Assembly: GCA_010692635.1 (NCBI GenBank)
Contig: JAAHGL010000008.1
Location: 81,794 to 115,267 of the forward strand
DNA from: Symploca sp. SIO2C1
GTDB lineage: Bacteria > Cyanobacteriota > Cyanobacteriia > Cyanobacteriales > Coleofasciculaceae
Length of the DNA: 33,474 bases
Direction of reading: 5' to 3'
Shown: piece by piece, positions 7,992 to 14,120 of the stretch
Layout of the letters: every line of letters starts with the position of its first letter
Numbering within the stretch: the first letter of the stretch is position 1
Position numbers and translations under genes: made by a program
Notes under the pieces: generated by a model
What the model saw: the letters and a program-made list of their open reading frames with translations, nothing else
Told to the model about the DNA's origin: nothing
Databases searched by the model: none

Positions 7992-8153
7992 CTTATTGCC
8001 TCCCCCTTTCCCCCCACCATTAGTTAAAATAAGATAAGAATACACTTTCATGGTTGATGTGCCTTGTAGGTCGGGAAGTGTCAAAAGATAAAGTAGTAGG
8101 TTGTTGTCTCTTAGCTCTAAATTAAATCGATGACTTCTGTTGAGAGGACTCTC
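7858..8153. other. Intergenic region containing the IS left end
   Basis: This 296-bp region lies between the divergent tnpB and HD-domain genes. It holds the left-end hairpin (7958-7991) and AT-rich sequence. A 76-codon open frame on the minus strand crosses the hairpin and resembles no family, so I take it as non-coding. The promoter of the HD gene must lie here. Confidence 0.6.
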
Positions 8154-9005
8154 ATGTTTAATTCAACACAGTTACTTATTGATAACTTTGTTCAGCAAAT
8201 TCGAGAAGGATATAGCCGTACATACGGAGGCTGGAATGCTCACTACGCAGACATTATTGGCTGGGCAGGTGGCATGGCTTTGGAAAATATTGCTAATAGT
8301 GATGCCCTCTACCACAATGTTGAACATACAATCTTAGTCACTTTAGTCGGACAGGAAATTTTGCGAGGTAAGCAAATCCGTGAAGGTGGTATATCCTGTG
8401 AAGATTGGATGCATGGCATTATCTCCTTGCTCTGCCATGATATAGGCTACGTTAAAGGGGTTTGCCGACAAGATCTTATGAGGCAAGGATTATATGCCAC
8501 GGGCATCGGTGATGAGAAGATCAGTTTATCTCCAGGTGCTACTGATGCGAGTCTAACTCCTTACCATGTAGACCGAGGAAAACTGTTTATTGAGGAGCGC
8601 TTTGGCGGTCACCTTTTAATTGATGCAGAAGAAATTAAACGCAATATTGAATTAACTCGTTTTCCAGTACCAAATGATGATGATCATCAAGATAAAGTCA
8701 AAACTCCTGGCTTAGTAAGGGCTGCTGATTTGATCGGTCAACTTTCTGACCCACGATACTTGAAAAAAATTAGTGCTTTATTCTATGAGTTTGAAGAAAC
8801 AGGGGTAAGTAAACATTTAGGCTATCGTCATCCAGGAGACTTGCGTTATAACTATCCTAAGTTTTATTGGCATGGTGTGTATCCTTATATACAAGAGGCA
8901 TTGCGCTATTTAGAACTAACTATTGAAGGCAAACAAATCATTGCTAACCTTCATGCTAATGTGTTTGTGGTGGAACACGAACAGCCTGCGGCAACTGCAG
9001 CTTGA
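8154..9005 (+). CDS. HD-domain metal-dependent phosphohydrolase
   Basis: Soluble protein of 283 aa with the metal-ligand pattern of the HD superfamily: YHNVEHTILV near residue 57 and HDIGYVKG near residue 98, followed by an Asp-rich segment (VPNDDDHQDK) and RAADLIGQL, where the last HD aspartate is expected. The YHNxxH-plus-HD arrangement resembles class I cyclic-nucleotide phosphodiesterases. Related cyanobacterial proteins are annotated only as HD or metal-dependent phosphohydrolases, so the substrate is unknown. The frame is open from an ATG at 8130, but the ATG at 8154 is preferred because GAGAGG lies about 6 nt upstream while 8130 has no ribosome-binding site. There is no signal peptide or membrane segment. 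Single gene, divergent from the IS element. Confidence 0.85.
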   Translation: MFNSTQLLIDNFVQQIREGYSRTYGGWNAHYADIIGWAGGMALENIANSDALYHNVEHTILVTLVGQEILRGKQIREGGISCEDWMHGIISLLCHDIGYVKGVCRQDLMRQGLYATGIGDEKISLSPGATDASLTPYHVDRGKLFIEERFGGHLLIDAEEIKRNIELTRFPVPNDDDHQDKVKTPGLVRAADLIGQLSDPRYLKKISALFYEFEETGVSKHLGYRHPGDLRYNYPKFYWHGVYPYIQEALRYLELTIEGKQIIANLHANVFVVEHEQPAATAA

Positions 9006-9013
9006 AATCTATC

Positions 9014-9170
9014 TAGGACTTGCTGAATAAGTCGTAATTTTCGGGTTCTATAGCTGTTAGGTTTTAGGTTTTAGGTTTTAGGTTTTAGGGATTTTCCACT
9101 TGCGGTGCAAGGTTTTTGAACTAAAAGATACCATTTCCTTGCACTTGGGCTAGAAAAAAATGATTGAAAG
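9014..9170. repeat. Truncated MITE-like repeat (copy 1)
   Basis: The segment begins with TAGGACTTGCTGAATAAGT (9014-9032), matching the left terminal repeat of the 455-bp element at 31592-32046. A GTTTTAG tract follows. It ends with a core nearly identical to the one at about 31937-32002, from GTGCAAGGTTTTTGAAC to TGATTGAAAG. The core contains the inverted repeat GTGCAAGG/CCTTGCAC. The right terminal repeat seen in the full copy is missing, and similarity stops 2 nt before the stop codon of the TPR gene. Confidence 0.8.
9061..9090. repeat. GTTTTAG heptamer repeat
   Basis: Four perfect copies of GTTTTAG lie inside the truncated MITE-like repeat, at the place where the full-length copy carries AGTCAGG heptamers. 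Confidence 0.93.
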
Positions 9171-9172
9171 CC

Positions 9173-9982
9173 TTAATTTAACTTGAGGAACTTTTCCAAA
9201 GCCTTAACCATTAAAGGTGGCCAACGACGGACAGTGCTCACCCAATCCAAATCCTGGTAACGCTGATCTAAACCGATAACTGCTACCCAATTACTTTCAG
9301 CTTCACCTATTTTTCCTGCTTCCCATAAAGCAGCCGTCAGCGCTGCTCGTACATCTGGAAATTGGGGATATTTACGAATTAGATTACGCATAGTACGTAT
9401 AGCTTCTTGCTTTTCCCCAACCTGATAGAGAGCAAGAGCATAATTAGCACGAGCAAAAGCAAAATTGGGAGCTAACTCAGCTGAGATTTGATAGTTAGCG
9501 ATCGCATCTTGCCATTTTCCCTGGCCAGCTTTAGCATTACCCAAATTATTGTAAGCCATCGCATCATTAGGGTTTAGTTCAAGTACCTGCTGGTAGTCTG
9601 CGATCGCTTCTTCCCAGCGTCCTTGTCCTTCATAAGCTATACCGCGATTGAGATAAGGGTCAGGAGCTTCTGGAGCCAACTCAATAGATTGATTAAAATC
9701 TGCGATCGCTTCCTGTAGCTTATTCTGACTCACCCTAGAATTACCCCGGTTACTCCAAGCAACAGGATTTTCTGGCAAAAGTTCAATTAACTGAGTCCAG
9801 TAACCTTCAGCACCAAGGAAATCACCTCTGCGTGTCGCAGCAAACGCTTCTTGCCTTAAATCATTCAGTTGTTGAATCTGAGCCTTACTCAAATTTTGTG
9901 TCTGCACTTCCTGCGCGATCGCCTGCTCAGTTGAGCAAAAGACCAAAAGCGCACACAATAAAGTTAAAATACAGCGAATCAT
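9173..9982 (-). CDS. Secreted tetratricopeptide-repeat protein
   Basis: Protein of 269 aa with a signal peptide (MIRCILTLLCALLVFCSTEQ, cleavage near AIAQ). At least four TPR units follow, from about residue 65 to 205: AWSNRGNSRVSQNKLQEAI, YLNRGIAYEGQGRWEEAI, AYNNLGNAKAGQGKWQDAI and FARANYALALYQVGEKQEAI. The C-terminal block (DLDWVSTVRRWPPLMVKALE) is outside the TPRs and resembles a conserved tail of cyanobacterial TPR proteins. A lumenal or periplasmic scaffold role is inferred; no enzymatic function is seen. Three HIP1 sites fall within the gene. The start ATG has no good Shine-Dalgarno. Downstream of ruvB in the same orientation with a 135-bp gap, so co-transcription is possible but not evident. 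Confidence 0.88.
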   Translation of the reverse strand: MIRCILTLLCALLVFCSTEQAIAQEVQTQNLSKAQIQQLNDLRQEAFAATRRGDFLGAEGYWTQLIELLPENPVAWSNRGNSRVSQNKLQEAIADFNQSIELAPEAPDPYLNRGIAYEGQGRWEEAIADYQQVLELNPNDAMAYNNLGNAKAGQGKWQDAIANYQISAELAPNFAFARANYALALYQVGEKQEAIRTMRNLIRKYPQFPDVRAALTAALWEAGKIGEAESNWVAVIGLDQRYQDLDWVSTVRRWPPLMVKALEKFLKLN

Positions 9983-10032
9983 GGAGAAAAGATAGAGAGC
10001 TTTCTGAAGTTCAAAATTCTAATCTGAAAATA

Positions 10033-10070
10033 GACGCGGGGACGCGGAGACGCTCCAGACGCGGAGACAG
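10033..10070. repeat. GACGCGGAGAC-type repeat
   Basis: Imperfect tandem GACGCGG(G)/GACGCGGAGACGC units lie between ruvB and the TPR gene. Similar GACGCGGAGACACGG tracts are widespread in cyanobacterial intergenic DNA. The GC content is clearly above that of the neighbourhood. Confidence 0.8.
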
Positions 10071-10117
10071 AGATATTTTCATCCTTCGTTGTGAGGTGAA
10101 AGTTCATGGGAGTCTGA

Positions 10118-11215
10118 CTAATAGCCCAAGTGTTTCCGAGCTGCTGCCGTAGCCACCCTACCACGAGGCGTTCGATGCAGGTAACCAATCTGTAATAGAT
10201 AAGGCTCATACACCTCCTCAATCGTTTGAGCATCTTCTCCTGTTGCTGATGCCACCGCCTCTAAACCGACAGGTCCCCCATCGAACCGTTCAATCATTAC
10301 ACTGAGTACTAGCCTGTCTGTCCAATCCAAACCCTTGGGGTCTACATTAAAGACTTCCATCGCTTCTGCTGCAATCTCCTGATTAATCGGTTCCAATCCC
10401 TTGACTTGAGCATAGTCCCTTACTCGCTTCAGTAGTCGGTTAGCAATCCGAGGAGTGCCACGGGAACGGCGAGCAATTTCCTCAGCACCATCTACTTGCA
10501 TCGGCACCTTGAGTAACTCCGCAGTCCGTTGCACAATCAAACTCAATTCATCTGGTTCATAGAAACGTAGGCGTTGAATGAGACCAAAGCGATCGCGTAA
10601 GGGCGAAGTCAAAGAACCTACTCTAGTGGTAGCCCCTACCAAAGTAAATTTGGGTAGAGGGATACTGCGGGTACGAGCAGTCTGACCCTTACCAACAGTA
10701 ATATCCAAGCGATAATCCTCCATTGCTGGGTAGAGTAATTCTTCTGTCATCCGGGAGAGACGATGGATTTCGTCAATAAACAGAATGTCTCCTGGTTTAA
10801 GATTAACTAAAATGCCCACAATATCTCGTGGACGCTCCAATGCCGGTGCTGCTGTAATTTTGCAATTGACCTCCATCTCCGTCGCCAAAATCAGCGACAT
10901 GGTGGTTTTACCTAATCCTGGAGGACCATACAATAGCAGGTGATCCATTGCTTCATTTCTCGCTTTCGCTGCTTGAATCGCAATTTCCAAGACCCCCTTT
11001 AATTCCTTTTGACCAATGTAGTCAGCTAAGCGCTGAGGTCGGATACCTTCTTCCTGGTTACCAGTTTCCTCAGCAGTAGCAGTTGCTAGCAACAAATCAG
11101 CATCATTATCTGTTTTGCGCTGATTGCGGCGGCTCCTTTTTTTCTTGCCTTGTTTTGTCCCGCTTGGCTGCGGTTGTTGATTTGGCTGTTGAAACTGTTC
11201 TCTAACGATTGCCAT
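10118..11215 (-). CDS. ruvB: Holliday junction branch migration ATPase RuvB
   Basis: Protein of 365 aa; the hexameric AAA+ motor that, with RuvA, drives branch migration of Holliday junctions. Walker [10 protein letters not shown] and Walker [10 protein letters not shown] are intact. Sensor-1 (LVGATTR) and the arginine-finger region (SPLRDRFGL) follow, and the C-terminal winged helix ends [20 protein letters not shown]. The N-terminal ~60 residues are a polar, basic extension ([11 protein letters not shown]) not found in the ~335-aa proteobacterial enzymes but common in cyanobacteria. The start is the ATG of MAIVREQF; no Shine-Dalgarno is visible. No ruvA or intact ruvC adjoins it; a decayed ruvC-like pseudogene lies at 25.4-25.8 kb. 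Confidence 0.97.
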   Translation of the reverse strand: MAIVREQFQQPNQQPQPSGTKQGKKKRSRRNQRKTDNDADLLLATATAEETGNQEEGIRPQRLADYIGQKELKGVLEIAIQAAKARNEAMDHLLLYGPPGLGKTTMSLILATEMEVNCKITAAPALERPRDIVGILVNLKPGDILFIDEIHRLSRMTEELLYPAMEDYRLDITVGKGQTARTRSIPLPKFTLVGATTRVGSLTSPLRDRFGLIQRLRFYEPDELSLIVQRTAELLKVPMQVDGAEEIARRSRGTPRIANRLLKRVRDYAQVKGLEPINQEIAAEAMEVFNVDPKGLDWTDRLVLSVMIERFDGGPVGLEAVASATGEDAQTIEEVYEPYLLQIGYLHRTPRGRVATAAARKHLGY

Positions 11216-11222
11216 GATTTGG

Positions 11223-11242
11223 AATTTAGAATTTAGAATTTA
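11223..11242. repeat. AATTTAG heptamer repeat upstream of ruvB
   Basis: Three copies of AATTTAG lie directly upstream of the ruvB start. The same heptamer recurs at 25843-25874 beside the ruvC pseudogene. Confidence 0.85.
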
Positions 11243-11345
11243 CGTCTAATGTGAATTAAATGCACATATTGTAGGCTGTGTATACTCAATAGGGATGCTC
11301 TGCTTAGAGCGCAGCATAACGCACCACATTCCCCAGGTTATCGTT

Positions 11346-11407
11346 GGGGCGGGTTTTGTATCAAGATTGTCACTAGATCGGTTAACACCTGACCCTAAAC
11401 CCGCCCC
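11346..11407 (+). repeat. GGGCGGGTTT palindromic repeat, copy 1
   Basis: An 11-bp perfect inverted repeat, GGGGCGGGTTT (11346-11356) and AAACCCGCCCC (11397-11407), surrounds a 40-bp loop. Copies 2 and 3 lie at 11887-11946 (inverted orientation) and 12007-12065. The loops of copies 1 and 2 are also similar (TTTTGTAT(C/T)AAGA, GACCCTAAAC), so these are copies of one mobile or amplified sequence. Confidence 0.9.
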
Positions 11408-11487
11408 TACAGCAAATGATTGACTTTCAAGGGATTAGTGCGATCAGCTTCGCTGGTGCTGTAGGCAATCGCATCTTTCTCTGGTAG

Positions 11488-11546
11488 GGTGGGCAAATTC
11501 CCAAGTTCAACATTAGAAGAGATATGTAGAGATATATTTGCCCACC
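11488..11546. repeat. GGTGGGCA palindromic repeat, copy 1
   Basis: An 11-bp perfect inverted repeat, GGTGGGCAAAT / ATTTGCCCACC. A second copy with the same ends lies at 11571-11627. This family is distinct from the GGGCGGGTTT palindromes around it. Confidence 0.9.
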
Positions 11547-11570
11547 ACAGCACTTACCGGTACAGATAAT

Positions 11571-11627
11571 GGTGGGCATGATCACCAGAAATATCGCTAC
11601 GGATGAAGATGGTCGAGAATGCCCACC
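11571..11627. repeat. GGTGGGCA palindromic repeat, copy 2
   Basis: A 9-bp inverted repeat, GGTGGGCAT / ATGCCCACC, with a ~39-bp loop. Its ends match the repeat at 11488-11546 while the loop differs, so the arms rather than the loop are conserved. Confidence 0.88.
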
Positions 11628-11886
11628 CTACACTCAGGATTTTGTGGTATATTTCTATATAATGGAATAGGTCTGCGCCTGTAGCTTCTGGTCAGATAAG
11701 ATATGGAGCAGCGATCGCGAGGAAGACCTGCTGATGAAAAACAATCGTTACTAAATCGCGGTTTAGATACTAAATATGTGGTCTGTCCTTCCCAAGCCTT
11801 TGCTCCAGTTAATCGACTTAAAGACAAGAAAATGATTATGCCTCAGCAAGGGGCAATGTGTGAAGAGGACAATATCAATTGCTGTA

Positions 11887-11946
11887 GGGGCGGGTTTAGG
11901 GTCACAACTAAAACATTTGGTGAAAGTCTTAATACAAAACCCGCCC
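11887..11946 (-). repeat. GGGCGGGTTT palindromic repeat, copy 2 (inverted)
   Basis: Read on the minus strand, the sequence runs GGGCGGGTTTTGTATTAAGA to GACCCTAAACCCGCCCC, closely matching copy 1 at 11346-11407 including the loop ends. Opposite orientation to copies 1 and 3. Confidence 0.9.
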
Positions 11947-12006
11947 AAGTGATAACCAAGGGAATTTAGAATTGGAGATTTGTTGCATTAACCTGGGGAT
12001 GGCTTT

Positions 12007-12065
12007 GGGCGGGTTTTGAGCCCAATATTCGGGTCAAATGGTCTAGATTGTCGCTAAACCCGCCC
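12007..12065 (+). repeat. GGGCGGGTTT palindromic repeat, copy 3
   Basis: Perfect 10-bp arms GGGCGGGTTT (12007-12016) and AAACCCGCCC (12056-12065) flank a 39-bp loop that is more diverged than in copies 1 and 2. Confidence 0.88.
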
Positions 12066-12100
12066 CTACAATATGTACAATTTAATTCACATTAGATGTT

Positions 12101-12172
12101 ATGGATGAACAACGAATTGAAGCTTATATAAATATTATTCAACAACTGCTTGAGAATTATGCAATTACCTAA
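12101..12172 (+). pseudogene. Possible remnant of the N-terminus of a CHAT/TPR-type protein
   Basis: A 23-codon frame begins MDEQRIEAYINIIQQLLENY and stops soon after. The opening (M-x-E-Q-R-x-x-A-Y-x-N-L-I-x-x-L-L) matches from memory a start common to large cyanobacterial CHAT- and TPR-domain proteins, so this is probably the leftover 5' end of such a gene. No continuation is found in any frame up to hisF. It is short, so chance similarity cannot be excluded. Confidence 0.4.
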
Positions 12173-12204
12173 AAGCGCTATGCTTTTATACATAAGCCTA
12201 GACT

Positions 12205-12245
12205 TTTGCCATTATAAAAATATAATAGCAAAAAATAATGGCAAA
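12205..12245. repeat. Hairpin TTTGCCATTA/TAATGGCAAA
   Basis: A perfect 10-bp inverted repeat with a 21-nt AT-rich loop lies between the gene remnant and hisF. No T-run follows on the plus strand. It could be a transcription barrier or a small repeat element. Confidence 0.55.
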
Positions 12246-12325
12246 GGCAACCAACTAAGCAATCAAAGATTGGTTATAAATATTGCTAGAAGAGCGAATC
12301 AAATTTTGCCTCGCCATTTTAGAAT

Positions 12326-12373
12326 TAACAAACAACCAATAACAAATAACCAACAACAAACAACCAATAACAA
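12326..12373. repeat. AACAAAC/ACCAATA heptamer-like repeat abutting hisF
   Basis: Degenerate units of the type AACAACCAATAACAAAT repeat up to the base before the hisF start codon. The hisF 5' untranslated region therefore consists largely of this repeat and has no Shine-Dalgarno. Confidence 0.85.
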
Positions 12374-13147
12374 ATGCTAGCCAAAAGAATCTTACCTTGC
12401 TTGGATGTGAATGCTGGACGGGTTGTTAAAGGAGTCAACTTCGTTAATCTTCAGGATGCGGGTGATCCAGTAGAGTTAGCACAAGCTTATAACGAGGCGG
12501 GTGCTGATGAACTGGTTTTTCTGGATATCACCGCTACCCATGAAGACCGAGACATTATTGTTGATGTTGTCTACCGCACAGCGGAACAAGTATTTATTCC
12601 TTTGACGGTGGGTGGTGGTATCCAATCCTTAGAAACTATTAAATTATTGTTAAGGGCAGGAGCAGATAAAGTCAGCATTAATTCGGCAGCTGTACGTAAT
12701 CCTGACTTTATTAATCAAGCTAGCGATCGCTTCGGTAATCAGTGTATCGTCGTTGCTATTGATGCCAGACGTCGCCAAGATGCAAGTAATCCCGGTTGGG
12801 ATGTATATGTGCAGGGGGGACGAAAAAACACTGGTATAGATGCGATCTCTTGGGCAAAAGAAGTGGAGCAAAGGGGAGCTGGGGAACTATTAATTACCAG
12901 TATGGATGCTGATGGAACCAAGGCAGGATATGACTTAGAACTGACGCGCACTATCGCTGAGCAAGTGCCAATTCCTGTCATTGCTTCTGGTGGTGCTGGT
13001 AACTGTGCTCATATTCATGATGCCCTGACCCAGGGAAGAGCAGAAGCTGCACTTCTTGCTTCCCTTCTACATTACGGGCACTTAACTGTCTCAGAAATTA
13101 AAACCTATCTGGCTCAACACCAGGTTCCTGTGCGATTGACAAAATGA
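12374..13147 (+). CDS. hisF: Imidazole glycerol phosphate synthase subunit HisF
   Basis: Protein of 257 aa, the cyclase (synthase) subunit of the HisF-HisH glutamine amidotransferase complex. It turns PRFAR and ammonia into imidazole glycerol phosphate plus AICAR, linking histidine and purine synthesis. The (beta/alpha)8 barrel is complete: start [20 protein letters not shown] with the catalytic Asp in strand 1, VGGGIQS and SGGAGN phosphate loops, and the second catalytic Asp in VVAIDARR. Cytosolic. The gene is alone, as histidine genes are usually scattered in cyanobacteria. The ATG is directly preceded by a repeat tract with no ribosome-binding site. Confidence 0.98.
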   Translation: MLAKRILPCLDVNAGRVVKGVNFVNLQDAGDPVELAQAYNEAGADELVFLDITATHEDRDIIVDVVYRTAEQVFIPLTVGGGIQSLETIKLLLRAGADKVSINSAAVRNPDFINQASDRFGNQCIVVAIDARRRQDASNPGWDVYVQGGRKNTGIDAISWAKEVEQRGAGELLITSMDADGTKAGYDLELTRTIAEQVPIPVIASGGAGNCAHIHDALTQGRAEAALLASLLHYGHLTVSEIKTYLAQHQVPVRLTK

Positions 13148-13258
13148 AAATTTATCCCTTCCGGAATTATTAACTTTTGTTGTGTAAGATGACAAAGGTA
13201 GGCAGTGTTCGCAATATATTCCGCTGCTACAATAGGAAAGTGTTACATTTTGTAAATC

Positions 13259-13471
13259 ATGTTAATCGCTATTCTAATATTAGATGTTGTTTTAGTAGCT
13301 TGGGCATTGCACTTAATGCAAGAAGCTTTTGATACCCAAGAGTTCTCTCTGATGCTGGCGGGAACATTAGTAGCTATGTCTGCGGCTGCTATGTTAGTTG
13401 TCTACTTTCTGATGGGTAGCTATGTAGGTTATCTTACCCAAATGGCTCAATCCCCCAACCCATTTTATTGA
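13259..13471 (+). CDS. Small two-helix membrane protein, unknown function
   Basis: Protein of 70 aa with two predicted transmembrane helices (about 2-20, ILILDVVLVAWALHLM; about 30-53, LMLAGTLVAMSAAAMLVVYF) joined by an acidic turn (EAFDTQEF), ending SYVGYLTQMAQSPNPFY. Codon use and composition are normal and the frame is clean. The pattern looks like a conserved cyanobacterial hypothetical, but I cannot name the family. It follows hisF by 111 bp. No clear Shine-Dalgarno. Confidence 0.7.
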   Translation: MLIAILILDVVLVAWALHLMQEAFDTQEFSLMLAGTLVAMSAAAMLVVYFLMGSYVGYLTQMAQSPNPFY

Positions 13472-13541
13472 ATCTTAGAAAAATCCTGTATTTACAACTT
13501 GACGAAATGCAGACATCAAGGCATCATAGATAACGCGAGAC

Positions 13542-13614
13542 GGGGTTATAGCTCAGTTGGTAGAGCACCTCAATGGCATTGAGGGGGTCAGCGGTTCGAA
13601 TCCGCTTAGCTCCA
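13542..13614 (+). tRNA. tRNA-Ala (anticodon GGC)
   Basis: A full 73-nt cloverleaf: acceptor GGGGTTA/TAGCTCC with the alanine-identity G3-U70 pair, D arm GCTC AGTTGGTA GAGC, anticodon stem CCTCA/TGAGG with loop ATGGCAT (anticodon GGC, reading GCC/GCU), variable loop GGGTC, and T arm AGCGG TTCGAAT CCGCT. The discriminator base is A. CCA is not encoded and must be added by tRNA nucleotidyltransferase. Confidence 0.98.
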
Positions 13615-13659
13615 TATTGGAAGTTAAACAAAAAATTACCAAAAAGTGGCATTTTTCCG

Positions 13660-13752
13660 TTGGTCATTAGCCATTAATCATTGGTTCTTTATAGCAGTTC
13701 TCACATTCGTGAGGTACAGCTCCGATTCCCTATTCCCCATTCCCCATTCCCA
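13660..13752. repeat. Short tandem repeats downstream of tRNA-Ala
   Basis: Two tracts lie here: a degenerate TCATTAG/CCATTAATCATTGG segment (13660-13686), related to the repeat at 2878-2915, and a CCCCATT heptamer run (13726-13752, ATTCCCCATTCCCCATTCCC). Neither looks like a terminator. Confidence 0.8.
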
Positions 13753-14120
13753 AAAACCAGGATCTTTGTACCTCATCTAAATGAGAAACCCTATATACGT
13801 TTTGCCAATGAGCAATAACAACTTAGCTAAAATGTATACGAGTCTAACTACTGAGTCGCCTATAAAGACTGAAGAGTTGGTAATATGCTCAAGAACTACT
13901 CCTTAAATAAGTCAATTTCTAATAACAAGTGGTATCAGTTTAGGCAGTGGATCGAGTATTTTATCGGCAAGTAAGAGCAACGAGTTGTTGCAGTTCCATC
14001 AGAGTAAGCCAGTCAAAAATGTAGATAGAGTAAAACAGCAGTGAAGAAATCTTTGAACTTAGGATCCACGTCACGAAGAGTGCGGGGAGTGTCAATCAAG
14101 ACTCTTTGAGGAACAAGACT
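13753..14120. other. Upstream region of the CheA-type kinase with a 29-codon frame
   Basis: There is no clear gene here. One short open frame (13885-13974, MLKNYSLNKSISNNKWYQFR...) ends in TAA. It has ordinary codons and could be a leader peptide or the stub of a lost upstream gene. I do not recognise it. The kinase promoter should lie here. Confidence 0.4.

Noticed and set aside
7854-8084. 76-codon minus-strand frame upstream of tnpB, overlapping its start by 4 nt
   Set aside because: It reads through the left-end hairpin of the IS element, starts at TTG, and resembles neither TnpA nor any known family.
9979-10233. 84-codon minus-strand frame overlapping the ruvB 3' end
   Set aside because: It overlaps the clearly coding end of ruvB and the GACGCGG repeat, with no family features.
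11703-11969. 88-codon plus-strand frame between ruvB and hisF
   Set aside because: It runs through palindromic repeat copy 2, has no ribosome-binding site and no recognisable domain. It could be a decayed gene start but cannot be supported.
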